The notes: generated by a model from the letters alone, not told the origin. 64,000 nucleotides of DNA from Bacteroidales bacterium (GCA_022784645.1 JALFZG010000053.1:20261-84260), one strand, 5' to 3'; counted from the stretch's first letter, positions 52,494-60,482 are shown. Translations and numbers: made by a program.

Positions 52494-54254
52494 TTATGCT
52501 TTAATCTGCTTTTCGCTCAGGAGAACGTCAAGCTGCTGTTTGTAATTCTCGAAATCTGCGGAATGGAACTCCGAATAGTTCATCTGCTTGCAGAGGTTGA
52601 TGACCTTCTTGAAGTACTCAGATACCTCCACGAAATTATCGAAATCATAATCGTGCGAGCAGATATCATCCATCACGATATTGAGCATATACTCCTGGCG
52701 CTCAAGCGGACAAACGGAGTCAATCTTATCGAATGCATCTTGCTGAAGAATCACGAAATCAATGACTTCGGACTTCCAGAACGTCTCGTGGTAATCCACA
52801 GGAACGCCATCGTCACCAAGAATATTAATCTGCTCCTGAATCTCCTTTCCGCGTTGCAGAAGGGTCTTCATATCGTTGACTTTCTGCGTCCATCCGGCAT
52901 TGATGCGCTTGCTGATATATTCCTCAAACTCCGGATATTCGATATATTTGGAATAGGAGTCAATGGGGTTAACAGCAGGGTAACGCTTGCGGTCAGCACG
53001 TGCCTGCTCAAGAGCGTAGAAGCAGCGAGCCACCTTCTTTGTACCTTCCGTAACGGGCTCTTTGAGGTTACCGCCTGCGGGCGAAACGGTACCGAGGAAG
53101 GTAACCGAACCGGTAGCACCATTATTAAGATATACGTAACCTGCGCGTGCGTAGAAAGCACCGATGATAGCAGAGAGGTCCATCGGGAAAGCATCCTGAC
53201 CCGGAAGTTCCTCCAAGCGGTTGGACATCTCGCGGAGAGCTTGAGCCCAACGAGAAGTAGAGTCGGCCATCAGCAATACGCGAAGACCCATCGAGCGGTA
53301 ATATTCGGCAATAGCCATAGAGGTATAAACGGATGCCTCACGCGATGCCACTGGCATGTTAGAGGTGTTGGCGATGATAATCGTACGCTCCATCAGCTTG
53401 CGACCCGTATGCGGATCCTCCAATTCGGGGAACTCGGTGAACGTCTCCACCACCTCGTTAGCACGCTCGCCACAGGCTGCAATAATCACGATATCTGCCT
53501 CGGCCTGCTTGGAGATAGCATGCTGGAGCACGGTCTTTCCCGTACCGAACGGGCCCGGGATAAAGCCCGTACCACCCTCACAAAGCGGGTTGGCCGTATC
53601 AATCGTACGCACACCCGTCTCGAGCAATTTGAATGGACGAGGTTTCTCTTTGTATGCAAGAACAGCTTTCTTTACCGGCCATTTCTGCACCATCGTCACT
53701 TCGTGATCCACACCCTCTGCATCGGTCAAAACTGCCATCACCTGATGAATCGTATAGTCGCCTTCAGCAGCTATGGACTTCACCGTATAGATGCCTTGGA
53801 ACGTAAACGGCACCATGATCTTGTGCGGCTGATGGTTTTCGTCAACCTCACCCAGCCAAGCGGCTGCATCTACCTTATCGCCCACTTTGGCAATAGGTTT
53901 GAAGTGCCAGAGTTTCTCCTCATCGAGCGGGTAATTGTACTCACCTCGCTGGAGGAAAACGCCATGAAGTTTGTCGAGGTCGTTCTGAAGGCCATCGTAG
54001 TTACGGCTCAGAAGACCCGGACCGAGGGTTACCTCAAGCATGTGGCCGGTGAACTCAACGAGGTTGCCGACCTTCAGACCGCGCGTTGATTCGAACACCT
54101 GCGCATACACATTGTCGCCAATCACCTTGATGACCTCGGCCATAAGCTTGGTATTTCCGATTGTAATGTAGCAGATTTCGTTCTGCGAAACCGGACCGTC
54201 AACAGCCACCGTCACGAGGTTGCTGATGATACCTTTAACTTTTCCTGTTGTCAT
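52494..54254 (-). CDS. ntpA: V-type ATP synthase subunit A (catalytic)
   Basis: A 586-residue catalytic subunit. P-loop GPFGTGKT (234-241), the A-specific non-homologous insertion (about 110-200), catalytic Glu region CGERANEVVETFTEFPEL, Walker B VLLMADSTSRWAQALREMS, and the C-terminal QQDAFDKIDSVCPLERQ region. A GGTGG/CCACC hairpin (54282-54305, minus strand) lies in the 81-nt gap before its start codon, perhaps controlling relative expression within the operon. Confidence 0.98.
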   Translation of the reverse strand: MTTGKVKGIISNLVTVAVDGPVSQNEICYITIGNTKLMAEVIKVIGDNVYAQVFESTRGLKVGNLVEFTGHMLEVTLGPGLLSRNYDGLQNDLDKLHGVFLQRGEYNYPLDEEKLWHFKPIAKVGDKVDAAAWLGEVDENHQPHKIMVPFTFQGIYTVKSIAAEGDYTIHQVMAVLTDAEGVDHEVTMVQKWPVKKAVLAYKEKPRPFKLLETGVRTIDTANPLCEGGTGFIPGPFGTGKTVLQHAISKQAEADIVIIAACGERANEVVETFTEFPELEDPHTGRKLMERTIIIANTSNMPVASREASVYTSMAIAEYYRSMGLRVLLMADSTSRWAQALREMSNRLEELPGQDAFPMDLSAIIGAFYARAGYVYLNNGATGSVTFLGTVSPAGGNLKEPVTEGTKKVARCFYALEQARADRKRYPAVNPIDSYSKYIEYPEFEEYISKRINAGWTQKVNDMKTLLQRGKEIQEQINILGDDGVPVDYHETFWKSEVIDFVILQQDAFDKIDSVCPLERQEYMLNIVMDDICSHDYDFDNFVEVSEYFKKVINLCKQMNYSEFHSADFENYKQQLDVLLSEKQIKA

Positions 54255-54281
54255 ATCTTATTTGTTTATTATTCTTTTGAA

Positions 54282-54305
54282 AGGTGGATAGAAAAGCCCC
54301 ACCTG
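54282..54305 (-). promoter_or_regulatory. Intercistronic hairpin before the A subunit
   Basis: On the minus strand AGGTGG pairs with CCACCT around GGCTTTTCTAT, ending about 28 nt before the ntpA start codon. No U-tract follows. Possibly an mRNA-processing or stability element. Confidence 0.5.
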
Positions 54306-54335
54306 AGCAGAAAAGTGAGCACGTTGCGAATGCGC

Positions 54336-55040
54336 TCATTTATCAAAACGAATGTCGCGTTTCATATCAGCAATAAGCGCACGGAACACCTTCTGGCCCT
54401 CCTCTACGTTGAGTAGATCCCAGCGGTAGAGCATCTTTGCCATCAGGTAATACGCGAGCACGTTCTCCACCTCATAATAATGGAAAAGCGTGTGCTCCTC
54501 GAGCCAACGCCAGCGGAGGGCATCGGTCTTGCGTTCGCGCTCATAGAGGTCATCGATTTCCGACAAACGCAGGATATCGCCTATCTCCTCAAGCTGGTCA
54601 GAAAGCTCAAAATCCTTGGCTTTCGATGTGCGAAGTGCTTCTTGAATAGGACCTTCGCCTACAATCGCCTTCTTCAGGTCGAACCCATGCTTGCGGCAAA
54701 TCTGAGCAGCCATCACGTTGTTGAGCGCCAGATTGAAGGTGTACCAATCGCGAACAAACGCATTGCGCGAACGGGAACCCTGCTCATATACGAGCTGCCA
54801 ACGCAGGTCTTCGTCAGAAAGCACGCAAGGTTGTTCGTCTTCTGCCATCTGCTGCTTCAGAGCCTCCAGTTGAGCCGTAATCTTGTCGTCGTCTGGCCGG
54901 AGCATCAACTCCTGCAGCAACTTTCTATCGGACTTGCTCATGCCCGATTCGAGCGTCTGAACAAGCTCCTCCTCTGAAAGCTTCTGCTTCGTATCAAGCT
55001 GAAGTTCCTGCAAGCCAACGAGTAAATAATGATAAAGCAT
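54336..55040 (-). CDS. DUF2764 family protein of the V-ATPase operon
   Basis: A 234-residue soluble protein that is largely helical. MLYHYLLVGLQELQLD at the N-terminus and SRNAFVRDWYTFNLALNNVMAAQICRKHG with LRWRWLEEHTLFHYYEVENVLAYYLMAKMLYRWDLL (in parts) match DUF2764 (PF10962), found only inside Bacteroidetes-type V-ATPase operons. Its helical layout and operon position suggest it replaces subunit C (the d-type connector between D and the rotor), for which no gene is seen here. That equivalence is inference. Confidence 0.85.
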   Translation of the reverse strand: MLYHYLLVGLQELQLDTKQKLSEEELVQTLESGMSKSDRKLLQELMLRPDDDKITAQLEALKQQMAEDEQPCVLSDEDLRWQLVYEQGSRSRNAFVRDWYTFNLALNNVMAAQICRKHGFDLKKAIVGEGPIQEALRTSKAKDFELSDQLEEIGDILRLSEIDDLYERERKTDALRWRWLEEHTLFHYYEVENVLAYYLMAKMLYRWDLLNVEEGQKVFRALIADMKRDIRFDK

Positions 55041-55070
55041 ACAAATTTACGTTATTCCTTACCGAATCAA

Positions 55071-55658
55071 TCAAAACAGAAGTTCCTGAATTTGCGGACG
55101 GAGGTATTCCTTGAAATATTCAATAAACTCCGCATCGCCGAAGTTGAGCTTATAGCCGCCCTTGGCAGGAGCGATAGAGAACTCCGCACGCATGCCCTTC
55201 ACTTCTTCAATCTTTACGCCCTTCTCGAGCAATCCTTTCAGATTGGCAGCTACATACGCCTTCAGTGCCTCAGCATCTTTGGCAGCAATCACAACCTCGC
55301 CACCCTTAGCCAGCTCTTGAGCCAGCTCTGCAATCAGCTTCTGCATAAACGCCTTATCAGCAGTAGCAGCCTTTACGGAATCCTGTGCCAACTTGTCTGT
55401 CAACAGGTTGGTCACCTCAGTCTTGATGGCATTTACGGACTGATCGGCATAGAGCTTCAGCTCTGCGCGTGTATTCTTGTCGAGCTCTGCTGCTTTCTGT
55501 TCTGCTTTCTGAAGCTTCTCAGCAGCCTCTTTCTCGGCAGCAGCAATGATTGCAGCAGCCTTTGCCTCGGCTTCACTCAGAATCTTGGCAGCTTCGTTTT
55601 TACCTTTCTCTACGCCTTCTGCATAGATTTTGTCAGTAAGTTCTTGGAGTGTGTTCAT
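55071..55658 (-). CDS. ntpE: V-type ATP synthase subunit E (peripheral stalk)
   Basis: A 195-residue stalk subunit. The N-terminal about 85 residues are a long charged helix rich in Ala, Glu and Lys (AAKILSEAEAKAAAIIAAAE, then KLQKAEQKAAEL). The C-terminal globular domain (about 95-195) contains KGGEVVIAAKDAEAL and GYKLNFGDAEFIEYFKEYLRPQIQELLF in parts. First gene of the operon; the promoter is at 55780-55810 with a leader of about 115 nt. No separate G/H partner or F subunit gene is recognisable in the operon. Confidence 0.92.
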   Translation of the reverse strand: MNTLQELTDKIYAEGVEKGKNEAAKILSEAEAKAAAIIAAAEKEAAEKLQKAEQKAAELDKNTRAELKLYADQSVNAIKTEVTNLLTDKLAQDSVKAATADKAFMQKLIAELAQELAKGGEVVIAAKDAEALKAYVAANLKGLLEKGVKIEEVKGMRAEFSIAPAKGGYKLNFGDAEFIEYFKEYLRPQIQELLF

Positions 55659-55779
55659 ATCGTTGATTTTTAATTATTTTGTCAAAACAATTACAATAGA
55701 AACAAAGTTTCTCATGGCTTATTTAGCAAAAAACATGCCAAAATGTGTTTTTCTTATGTATATAAGCACAAATTCGCTG

Positions 55780-55810
55780 CAAAATTACTAAAAATTTTTG
55801 ATACTACCAA
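55780..55810 (-). promoter_or_regulatory. Promoter of the V-ATPase operon
   Basis: Minus strand: TTG (55810-55808), 20-bp spacer, TAATTTTG (55787-55780), then CAGCG. Back to back with the plus-strand promoter at 55848-55878. Confidence 0.87.
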
Positions 55811-55847
55811 ATTTTTTCGACTTTTTATTTCAAAAACGTAACTCTTC

Positions 55848-55878
55848 TTGCATAATTCATTTAAAAACGCTACTTTTG
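55848..55878 (+). promoter_or_regulatory. Promoter of the small gene at 55904
   Basis: TTG (55848-55850), 20-bp spacer, TACTTTTG (55871-55878), then CAATC; 25 nt before the start codon. Confidence 0.85.
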
Positions 55879-55903
55879 CAATCAAAATAACAATTATCGC
55901 CTC

Positions 55904-56161
55904 ATGATTATTTCTGATTTACGAAAAAAGACCATCTTCGATTTATGCAACGATCGCAAAAAAATAGCCGAGTTCATACCCTCGGCTACTGATCCGACAT
56001 TTGACCTTGAGGCATACCGCCAATTTTGCATGACGAACCCCACGAACAACGCCCTCCACATGACGCTTCTCGCCAACGTGCTTTGCTCCAACGAACTCCA
56101 TCAGGCCGTTCAGCAGGAGTTTGCGGCCGAACTGAAAGCGTTCTTTTCGCAAGAACCTTAA
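55904..56161 (+). CDS. Small soluble protein of unknown function
   Basis: An 85-residue acidic, probably helical protein: DLCNDRKKIAEFIPSATDPT, LEAYRQFCMTNPTNNALHMT and ELHQAVQQEFAAELKAFFSQ. No signal peptide, membrane helix or known motif. A consensus promoter at the right distance supports that it is a real gene. It is divergent from the V-ATPase operon and convergent with the triple TonB_C gene. I do not recognise the family. Confidence 0.65.
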   Translation: MIISDLRKKTIFDLCNDRKKIAEFIPSATDPTFDLEAYRQFCMTNPTNNALHMTLLANVLCSNELHQAVQQEFAAELKAFFSQEP

Positions 56162-56195
56162 GCTATATCCTTACAATAGCGGCTTTACCTTCGGC

Positions 56196-57227
56196 TTATT
56201 TGGAGAAAAAGGTGAAAGTAATGGTGCCTACACTCTCCTGCTCGGCCGCATTGAATTGGGCTTTCATAGCTGCTTTGCGCACCAATTCCTGCAGTTGAGG
56301 ATTATCCATCAAGTCGCCTTCGCCACTCCTGACGCTCACCACTTTACCGTCTGTCCCTATCAGCACTTTGTAAGTCACTACTCCATTCACTTTCTCGCGG
56401 CAAGCGGGTACGGGCAGTTTGCCATCTACCGTGCGGCCCTCCACTTCGGCCACCACTTCCACTTTCACCCCCGTCTGCTTATTGATATATTCAGCAGGGA
56501 GAGCAAACGAGATAATCATCGCAGCCTGCATGGCTGTAGGCTGTTCATCGAGCGTTCCGGGCGTCCATTTTGGCATGGATTGAATCAAACGAATGGCCTC
56601 ATTATCAAGCGATTCCACACCTGTACTTACGAACACTACCGGTTCGCTTATCGAGCCATCGGCTTCCACCTTAAACTGACATACAGCTGTACCTTCCTGA
56701 AGGGCTTTCTTGGCATCCTTAGGATACTTCATATTCTTCTGAATATAAGCCAGTTGGGCATCAGCCCCACCAGGATAAGCGGGCTGCACCACTATCGGTT
56801 CGAGTTTGAACTGCACAGGCACCGTCATCTTCACGCGCACCGGTTGCCCGTTTTGTTCACCCGGATGCCAATGGGGCATGCTGCTTAACACGCGCACGGC
56901 TTCCTTATCTAAATCCGCGAAGCCTTTGCTTTTCACTACGTGCACATCGGAAATGCTCCCATCTTTTTCCACCACAAACTGACAAATCACCCGATCCTGA
57001 TGCCTGCGGGCAACCTCCATAGGCGGATATTGCAGATTGCTGTAAATATACTTGAACAATCGTGCTTGTCCATTCGGAAACTCCGGCATGCGTTCAGCCA
57101 CCTCATATACCGAATCCTGAGCAACCACTCGAGCCTGCATATTTTTCTCTGTATCAGTAGCTTGTGCATGCACGCTCATGCAACCAAAAGCCAAAAATCC
57201 CACCAATATTCTTACTGCTTTTTTCAT
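56196..57227 (-). CDS. Exported protein with three TonB C-terminal-like domains
   Basis: A 343-residue protein with a signal peptide (AVRILVGFLAFGCMSVHAQA). Three consecutive TonB_C-like units follow: about 45-150 (YPPMEVARRHQDRVICQFVV...GSISDVHVVKS), about 155-250 (YPKDAKKALQEGTAVCQFKV...GSISEPVVFVS) and a divergent one to the end. Single TonB_C domains normally energise outer-membrane receptors from an inner-membrane anchor with a Pro-rich spacer. Here there is no spacer and the anchor may be cleaved, so it may be a free periplasmic adaptor rather than a true TonB. ATG 57227 is chosen for the signal peptide and AAAAGAA 8 nt upstream. Confidence 0.85.
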   Translation of the reverse strand: MKKAVRILVGFLAFGCMSVHAQATDTEKNMQARVVAQDSVYEVAERMPEFPNGQARLFKYIYSNLQYPPMEVARRHQDRVICQFVVEKDGSISDVHVVKSKGFADLDKEAVRVLSSMPHWHPGEQNGQPVRVKMTVPVQFKLEPIVVQPAYPGGADAQLAYIQKNMKYPKDAKKALQEGTAVCQFKVEADGSISEPVVFVSTGVESLDNEAIRLIQSMPKWTPGTLDEQPTAMQAAMIISFALPAEYINKQTGVKVEVVAEVEGRTVDGKLPVPACREKVNGVVTYKVLIGTDGKVVSVRSGEGDLMDNPQLQELVRKAAMKAQFNAAEQESVGTITFTFFSK

Positions 57228-57262
57228 ACGCATATTTCTTTTAAAAACGGCTATTTCGCCCA

Positions 57263-57886
57263 TCAGATAGGATCCTCATTGCCAGCGAGTAATGGCTCAA
57301 GTGCCTCTTTATATGCCTCCGTTGTGGTGAATACAATCGCCTGCATACCTACCTGCTGAGCTGCTTCTACATTATCGGCTCGATCGTCTGCAAAAACGCA
57401 TTCTTCAGCCTTCAAATCGTATTTATCGAGCAATATCCGATAGATAGCCGGATCGGGTTTAACAACCTGATAATCAGACGATACCACAAACCCATCAAGC
57501 AGATTGAAAATCTTGTATTCCTTCATCACCCGATAGATAGTGCTGCACCAGTTGCTCAAGCCATACAGCTTATATCCTCTCGCCTTCAGTTCGGTCATGT
57601 AAGCGTACATCCCGGGCATCTCACCCGTTACGAACTCCAAATAGCGGTCGTAAAAAAGTTGCCATTGTCGCTCCCATTGCGGATACGTATGCTGCATCTC
57701 CCGAATCAAGTCTTCAAACGGAATCAACTCCAGGTCACAACGCCTTACAAAAGCTGGATCCGACACGATATGTACAAACGATTGCAAGTCTTCCTCACTC
57801 GCAAAACCAAATGAGCTGATGTGCTCAAAATCATAGGTAACCAATACCCTTCCAAAATCGTATATTAAGTTCTTTATCATATTCAT
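57263..57886 (-). CDS. HAD family phosphatase (YihX-like)
   Basis: A 207-residue HAD hydrolase. Motif I YDFGRVLVTYD, motif II Ser/Asn in YGLSNWCSTIY, motif III Lys in VKPDPAIYRILLDKY, motif IV FADDRADNVEAAQQVG. The order and helical cap match YihX-like sugar phosphatases. Its ATG directly follows the stop of the C45 gene (TAAATG), so the two are probably co-translated. The other HAD gene at 32712-33401 is a relative. ATG 57880 is an alternative start. Confidence 0.92.
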   Translation of the reverse strand: MNMIKNLIYDFGRVLVTYDFEHISSFGFASEEDLQSFVHIVSDPAFVRRCDLELIPFEDLIREMQHTYPQWERQWQLFYDRYLEFVTGEMPGMYAYMTELKARGYKLYGLSNWCSTIYRVMKEYKIFNLLDGFVVSSDYQVVKPDPAIYRILLDKYDLKAEECVFADDRADNVEAAQQVGMQAIVFTTTEAYKEALEPLLAGNEDPI

Positions 57887-59008
57887 TTATAGCAGTTTAT
57901 TCATATCGATAGACGTCCAATCCGGACCTTCTGTAATGCGCATTCGCATCTGTTTTTTACGTGGCTCCACAACGAGTTGGTAGAGCGTGAAAGGCACAAA
58001 CATCGGTCCGCCATCCGCCATGGGCGTCTGCATAATAGTGCACATCCGGTCGGCATCAATCTGTCCCTTGAATCGTTCAGCCATCTGGCAGACGTTCTTT
58101 CTTCTGGTGAGGGTAAACCAACTCTGCGCATCATTAGGTTCATCATAAGGCCAATCCGGATGCACGTAATGATTGGTTTGCATCATCTGCCCTTCCGCAG
58201 ATTGCTCAGCAAGTTTCGTGCCAGCCGTGCACCATTCGTAGCTTCGAGCTTCGTTTTCATCCGCCACACCTATGATGATGGAGGAGAAACTTTGCGTTTC
58301 GCGGAAGAAACGATCCACATCCTGCATGTTTTCTGCTCGGAAAAGGAGCATCAGCAGTTCGGTTGTGGAGGCGTTGAGGTCATAACGAATATCGAATCCA
58401 GCCGAGGGCATACCGTTGTTGAGTTCGATGAAAAGGCCTTTTTCGTTGAAGCCGTTTACGCAATAAATCTCGCCTGCATAACCCACAGTCAGAGCACTCA
58501 ACATACCTTCCGGATGATAGACTGTCACGAGCAAATCATCTTTGATGGGGAGGTAACTCATTGCATCATAATTCCTGCCGAACACCAACTCCTGATCCGT
58601 AGAATAAGGGCCCCAAGCAGCCAATGCGCTACACATAAACGCCGGCTCGGCATACTCCACTGCATTCACTATTCGAAGCTCCTCTTCGCTCAATCCCGAA
58701 GTCTCTGCCATCCCTTTGAAGAAAGCTCGAAGCTCCTCTGGATAGCGGCTGAACAACTTCTCTGCCGTCTCCACTACCCTCTCCCATTTCCCTTTCTCCG
58801 AGCCCCCTTTCTTCGTCTCTTCGTCTCTTTGACTCTTCGTCTCTTCAATGGTCTTTTCCTTCAGGAAATCCAACACATGCTGCAAGTTTTCTTTTGCCAA
58901 ACAGCCATACTGTCGTCCCATAGTGAACCAATCACCACGAATATCCACTATGCGAATGCCGTTCGCCAAATATAGTTTGCCACCTTCGTATTGCTTAACT
59001 ATCTCCAT
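57887..59008 (-). CDS. C45 family autoproteolytic acyltransferase/hydrolase (Ntn fold)
   Basis: A 373-residue N-terminal-nucleophile hydrolase-like protein. N-terminal GDWFTMGRQYGCLAKE is the family's opening motif. The probable nucleophile is Cys126 in AFMCSALAAWGPYS, followed by LVFGRNYDAMSY (143-154) with the conserved Arg/Asn/Asp, and GFNEKGLFIELNNG. Members include acyl-CoA:6-aminopenicillanate acyltransferase and choloylglycine-type amidases, which self-cleave before the Cys. No signal peptide is visible. A low-complexity insertion (TKSQRDEETKKGGSEKGK) lies near residue 65. The substrate is unknown. Promoter at 59071-59101. Confidence 0.85.
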   Translation of the reverse strand: MEIVKQYEGGKLYLANGIRIVDIRGDWFTMGRQYGCLAKENLQHVLDFLKEKTIEETKSQRDEETKKGGSEKGKWERVVETAEKLFSRYPEELRAFFKGMAETSGLSEEELRIVNAVEYAEPAFMCSALAAWGPYSTDQELVFGRNYDAMSYLPIKDDLLVTVYHPEGMLSALTVGYAGEIYCVNGFNEKGLFIELNNGMPSAGFDIRYDLNASTTELLMLLFRAENMQDVDRFFRETQSFSSIIIGVADENEARSYEWCTAGTKLAEQSAEGQMMQTNHYVHPDWPYDEPNDAQSWFTLTRRKNVCQMAERFKGQIDADRMCTIMQTPMADGGPMFVPFTLYQLVVEPRKKQMRMRITEGPDWTSIDMNKLL

Positions 59009-59070
59009 AATTATTACTTTTAAAAATCAACACCCAAACGCCCTAATCTTCGTTTGAGCGCTTCCGCCTG

Positions 59071-59101
59071 CAAAGGTACGAAGAATTTTTGGAATGTGCA
59101 A
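59071..59101 (-). promoter_or_regulatory. Promoter of the C45/HAD genes
   Basis: Minus strand: TTG (59101-59099), 20-bp spacer, TACCTTTG (59078-59071), then CAGGCG. A damaged copy with TACCTTTC lies about 80 bp further upstream, and the downstream part also recurs at 62811-62837. Confidence 0.87.
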
Positions 59102-59254
59102 ATTTATTTGCTACATTTTAATAAAAATTCGAGTACCGCTGTTCCCTTGCGGAATGAAAGGTACGAAGAATTTTTGGACTGTGCAAATAATTGAACAAAA
59201 TTAATCAAAATTACCAAAATTACTCGTAAAGAAATAATCTTGAAAAATCTTGAG

Positions 59255-59449
59255 AATAGAGCTTGCTCGTTGTTTTATTTTAAAGAACAAAATTATACAA
59301 AATTACCAAAATTTCCCGTTGTCTAGAATTTAATAATCTTGTTTAATAGGGCGTAGCCCGTTGAAAAATAGAGCTTGCTCGTTGTTTTATTTAAAAGAAC
59401 AACGGCCGCAGGCCTATTCTCAAAATTTTACAACGGCCTATGGCCTATT
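59255..59449 (-). repeat. Mosaic hairpins, family A (five units)
   Basis: Units with fixed flanks AATA/GTTG (or CAAC/TATT on the other strand) and changing stems: AATAGAGCTTGCTCGTTG (59255 and 59367), AATAGGGCGTAGCCCGTTG (59345), CAACGGCCGCAGGCCTATT (59400), CAACGGCCTATGGCCTATT (59431). Stem bases change on both arms together. Between units are AT-rich linkers such as TTGTTTTATTTAAAAGAAC. Confidence 0.85.
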
Positions 59450-59507
59450 ACCATAATTATTTTTCGTTCCTGAAACCCTCTTCCCCTCAAAGGGGGACCG
59501 AGGGGTC

Positions 59508-59693
59508 TTGGAACCTTAGGAACAGCCGCAGGCTTCTGGAACGCCCGCAAGGCTCTTCGCGGCCGTGGAACGCCCGCAGGGCTATTTTGTATTGTTCGTT
59601 GGCAGGAGATATTATCTCCGTCCTATTATCCTCTGGAACGCCCTCCGGCCTCTGGAACAGAGCCTTGGCTCTACCTGGAACGCCCGCAGGGGG
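59508..59693 (-). repeat. TGGAACG hairpin array, first copy
   Basis: A string of short palindromic words joined by TGGAAC: AGCCGCAGGCT, GCCCGCAAGGCT, GCCCGCAGGGCT, AGAGCCTTGGCTCT, GCCCGCAGGGGG. It is interrupted by a linker (59583-59626) shared with 8128-8172 that includes GGAGATATTATCTCC. Each word can form a tiny hairpin with a 2-3-base loop. Confidence 0.8.
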
Positions 59694-59719
59694 TTAAAAA
59701 CCACTATTACACACGCGCT

Positions 59720-59774
59720 ACACACGGAATCGTGGAGGTAATGTGGAGCAATCGTGGTGCTTTCGTGGAGAGGA
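59720..59774 (-). repeat. 11-bp phased array, locus 3
   Basis: Five 11-bp units in strict phase: ACACACGGAAT, CGTGGAGGTAA, TGTGGAGCAAT, CGTGGTGCTTT, CGTGGAGAGGA. On the minus strand, the direction of the nearby promoter, the consensus is NNNNCTCCACG. Confidence 0.7.
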
Positions 59775-59809
59775 GGTTTTCTTTTCGGGGCCCTCATCTG
59801 ATTGCGCTG

Positions 59810-59839
59810 CAAAGGTACTGCTTTTTTCTGACATGGCAA
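59810..59839 (-). promoter_or_regulatory. Minus-strand promoter of repeat locus 3
   Basis: Minus strand: TTG (59839-59837), 19-bp spacer, TACCTTTG (59817-59810), then CAGCGCAATCAGATGAGG. A near-identical -33/spacer/-7 block occurs at 63053-63082, and the downstream CAATCAGATGAGG occurs after the promoter at 8412. No start codon with a plausible frame follows. Confidence 0.8.
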
Positions 59840-59895
59840 TGGGTTGTCCCGGATTGCGTGCGGTATTAGTCCGGATTGCGTGCAATCAAGCCTCT

Positions 59896-60048
59896 GGTTA
59901 CCTCGGTTACCTCGGTTACCCCACGTGTGTTTTTTTTCGAAAATTGTGGTATATATAGAAGTTTAATAATATAATTATATTATTAAAAGCATTTTTCCCA
60001 TAAAAAAAGCAGGAGGTAACCGGGGTAACCCGGGTAACCGCGGTAACC
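59896..60048. repeat. Inverted box sets around a perfect AT palindrome (element E2)
   Basis: GGTTACC boxes at 59896, 59905 and 59914 (9-bp period) are mirrored by GGTAACC boxes at 60015, 60024, 60033 and 60042 (9-bp period). Between them TTTAATAATATAA (59962-59974) and TTATATTATTAAA (59975-59987) form a perfect 26-bp palindrome. Same plan as 8509-8656, with unrelated box sequence. It lies upstream of the minus-strand promoter at 59810. Confidence 0.87.
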
Positions 60049-60067
60049 GGCAGCCCCAATCACCCTC

Positions 60068-60172
60068 CGGCTCTGGAACGCGCCTTGGCGCTTGGAACGC
60101 CCGCAGGGCTACTGGAGCGCGCGAAGCGCACTTGGAACGCGCGAAGCGCAAATGGAACAGGCTTCAGCCTCT
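60068..60172 (+). repeat. TGGAACG hairpin array, second copy
   Basis: Five consecutive units, each TGGAAC/TGGAGC plus a self-complementary word: GCGCCTTGGCGCT, GCCCGCAGGGCTAC, GCGCGAAGCGCACT, GCGCGAAGCGCAAA, AGGCTTCAGCCT. Spacer is constant, stem sequence changes on both arms. Confidence 0.83.
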
Positions 60173-60377
60173 GATTACCTCTAATACACACATTTTATTC
60201 ATATAAGACAGTCTTTGTGAAATCACAATGCAAGAAATGTTGCAAAAGATTGCCGTTATCGTGGTGTGACGAAAACAAAAACCTACTTGCTGTGAATTTG
60301 CACGTATTGATTACCAATAAATTACACGATTTTCAGAAAGAAAAACTTATGCAAACCTCCCGATTTCGTCACAACTA

Positions 60378-60408
60378 TTGCATGATACTTCATTTTTTAG
60401 TAATTTTG
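60378..60408 (+). promoter_or_regulatory. Promoter of the small gene at 60483
   Basis: TTG (60378-60380), 20-bp spacer, TAATTTTG (60401-60408), then CATCGG. Leader of about 70 nt. Confidence 0.85.
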
Positions 60409-60482
60409 CATCGGATTTCGGAAGGGCTATTCCCTCCTCTTTAAAATCCGACACATTATTAATAAATATAACTGTATTGAGT

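Larger units (their letters stand above)
59102..60377. other. Non-coding repeat locus 3 (1276 bp without a gene)
   Basis: No convincing gene. It holds mosaic hairpins of family A (59255-59449), a TGGAACG hairpin array (59508-59693), an 11-bp phased array (59720-59774), a minus-strand promoter (59810-59839), an inverted-box element around an AT palindrome (59896-60048) and a second TGGAACG array (60068-60172). The reading frames found here only translate the repeats. Confidence 0.75.

Noticed and set aside
52563..54089. 508-codon open frame on the plus strand, antisense to ntpA
   Set aside because: It lies wholly within the V-ATPase A subunit gene, its protein has no recognisable domain, and it mirrors the codon pattern of the real gene.
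57977..58975. 332-codon open frame antisense to the C45 hydrolase
   Set aside because: The minus-strand gene has family motifs; this frame has none.
59440..59697. 85-codon frame in repeat locus 3
   Set aside because: It only translates the TGGAACG hairpin repeats (W-N-A-R and S-G-T-P words); no promoter in the right place.
59896..60048. Chromosomal origin of replication
   Set aside because: No DnaA-box cluster (TTATNCACA) and no dnaA, dnaN or rnpA-rpmH nearby; the layout only resembles iteron origins.
59508..60172. CRISPR array
   Set aside because: Repeats are 6-11 bp with no unique spacers of constant length, and no cas genes are present.
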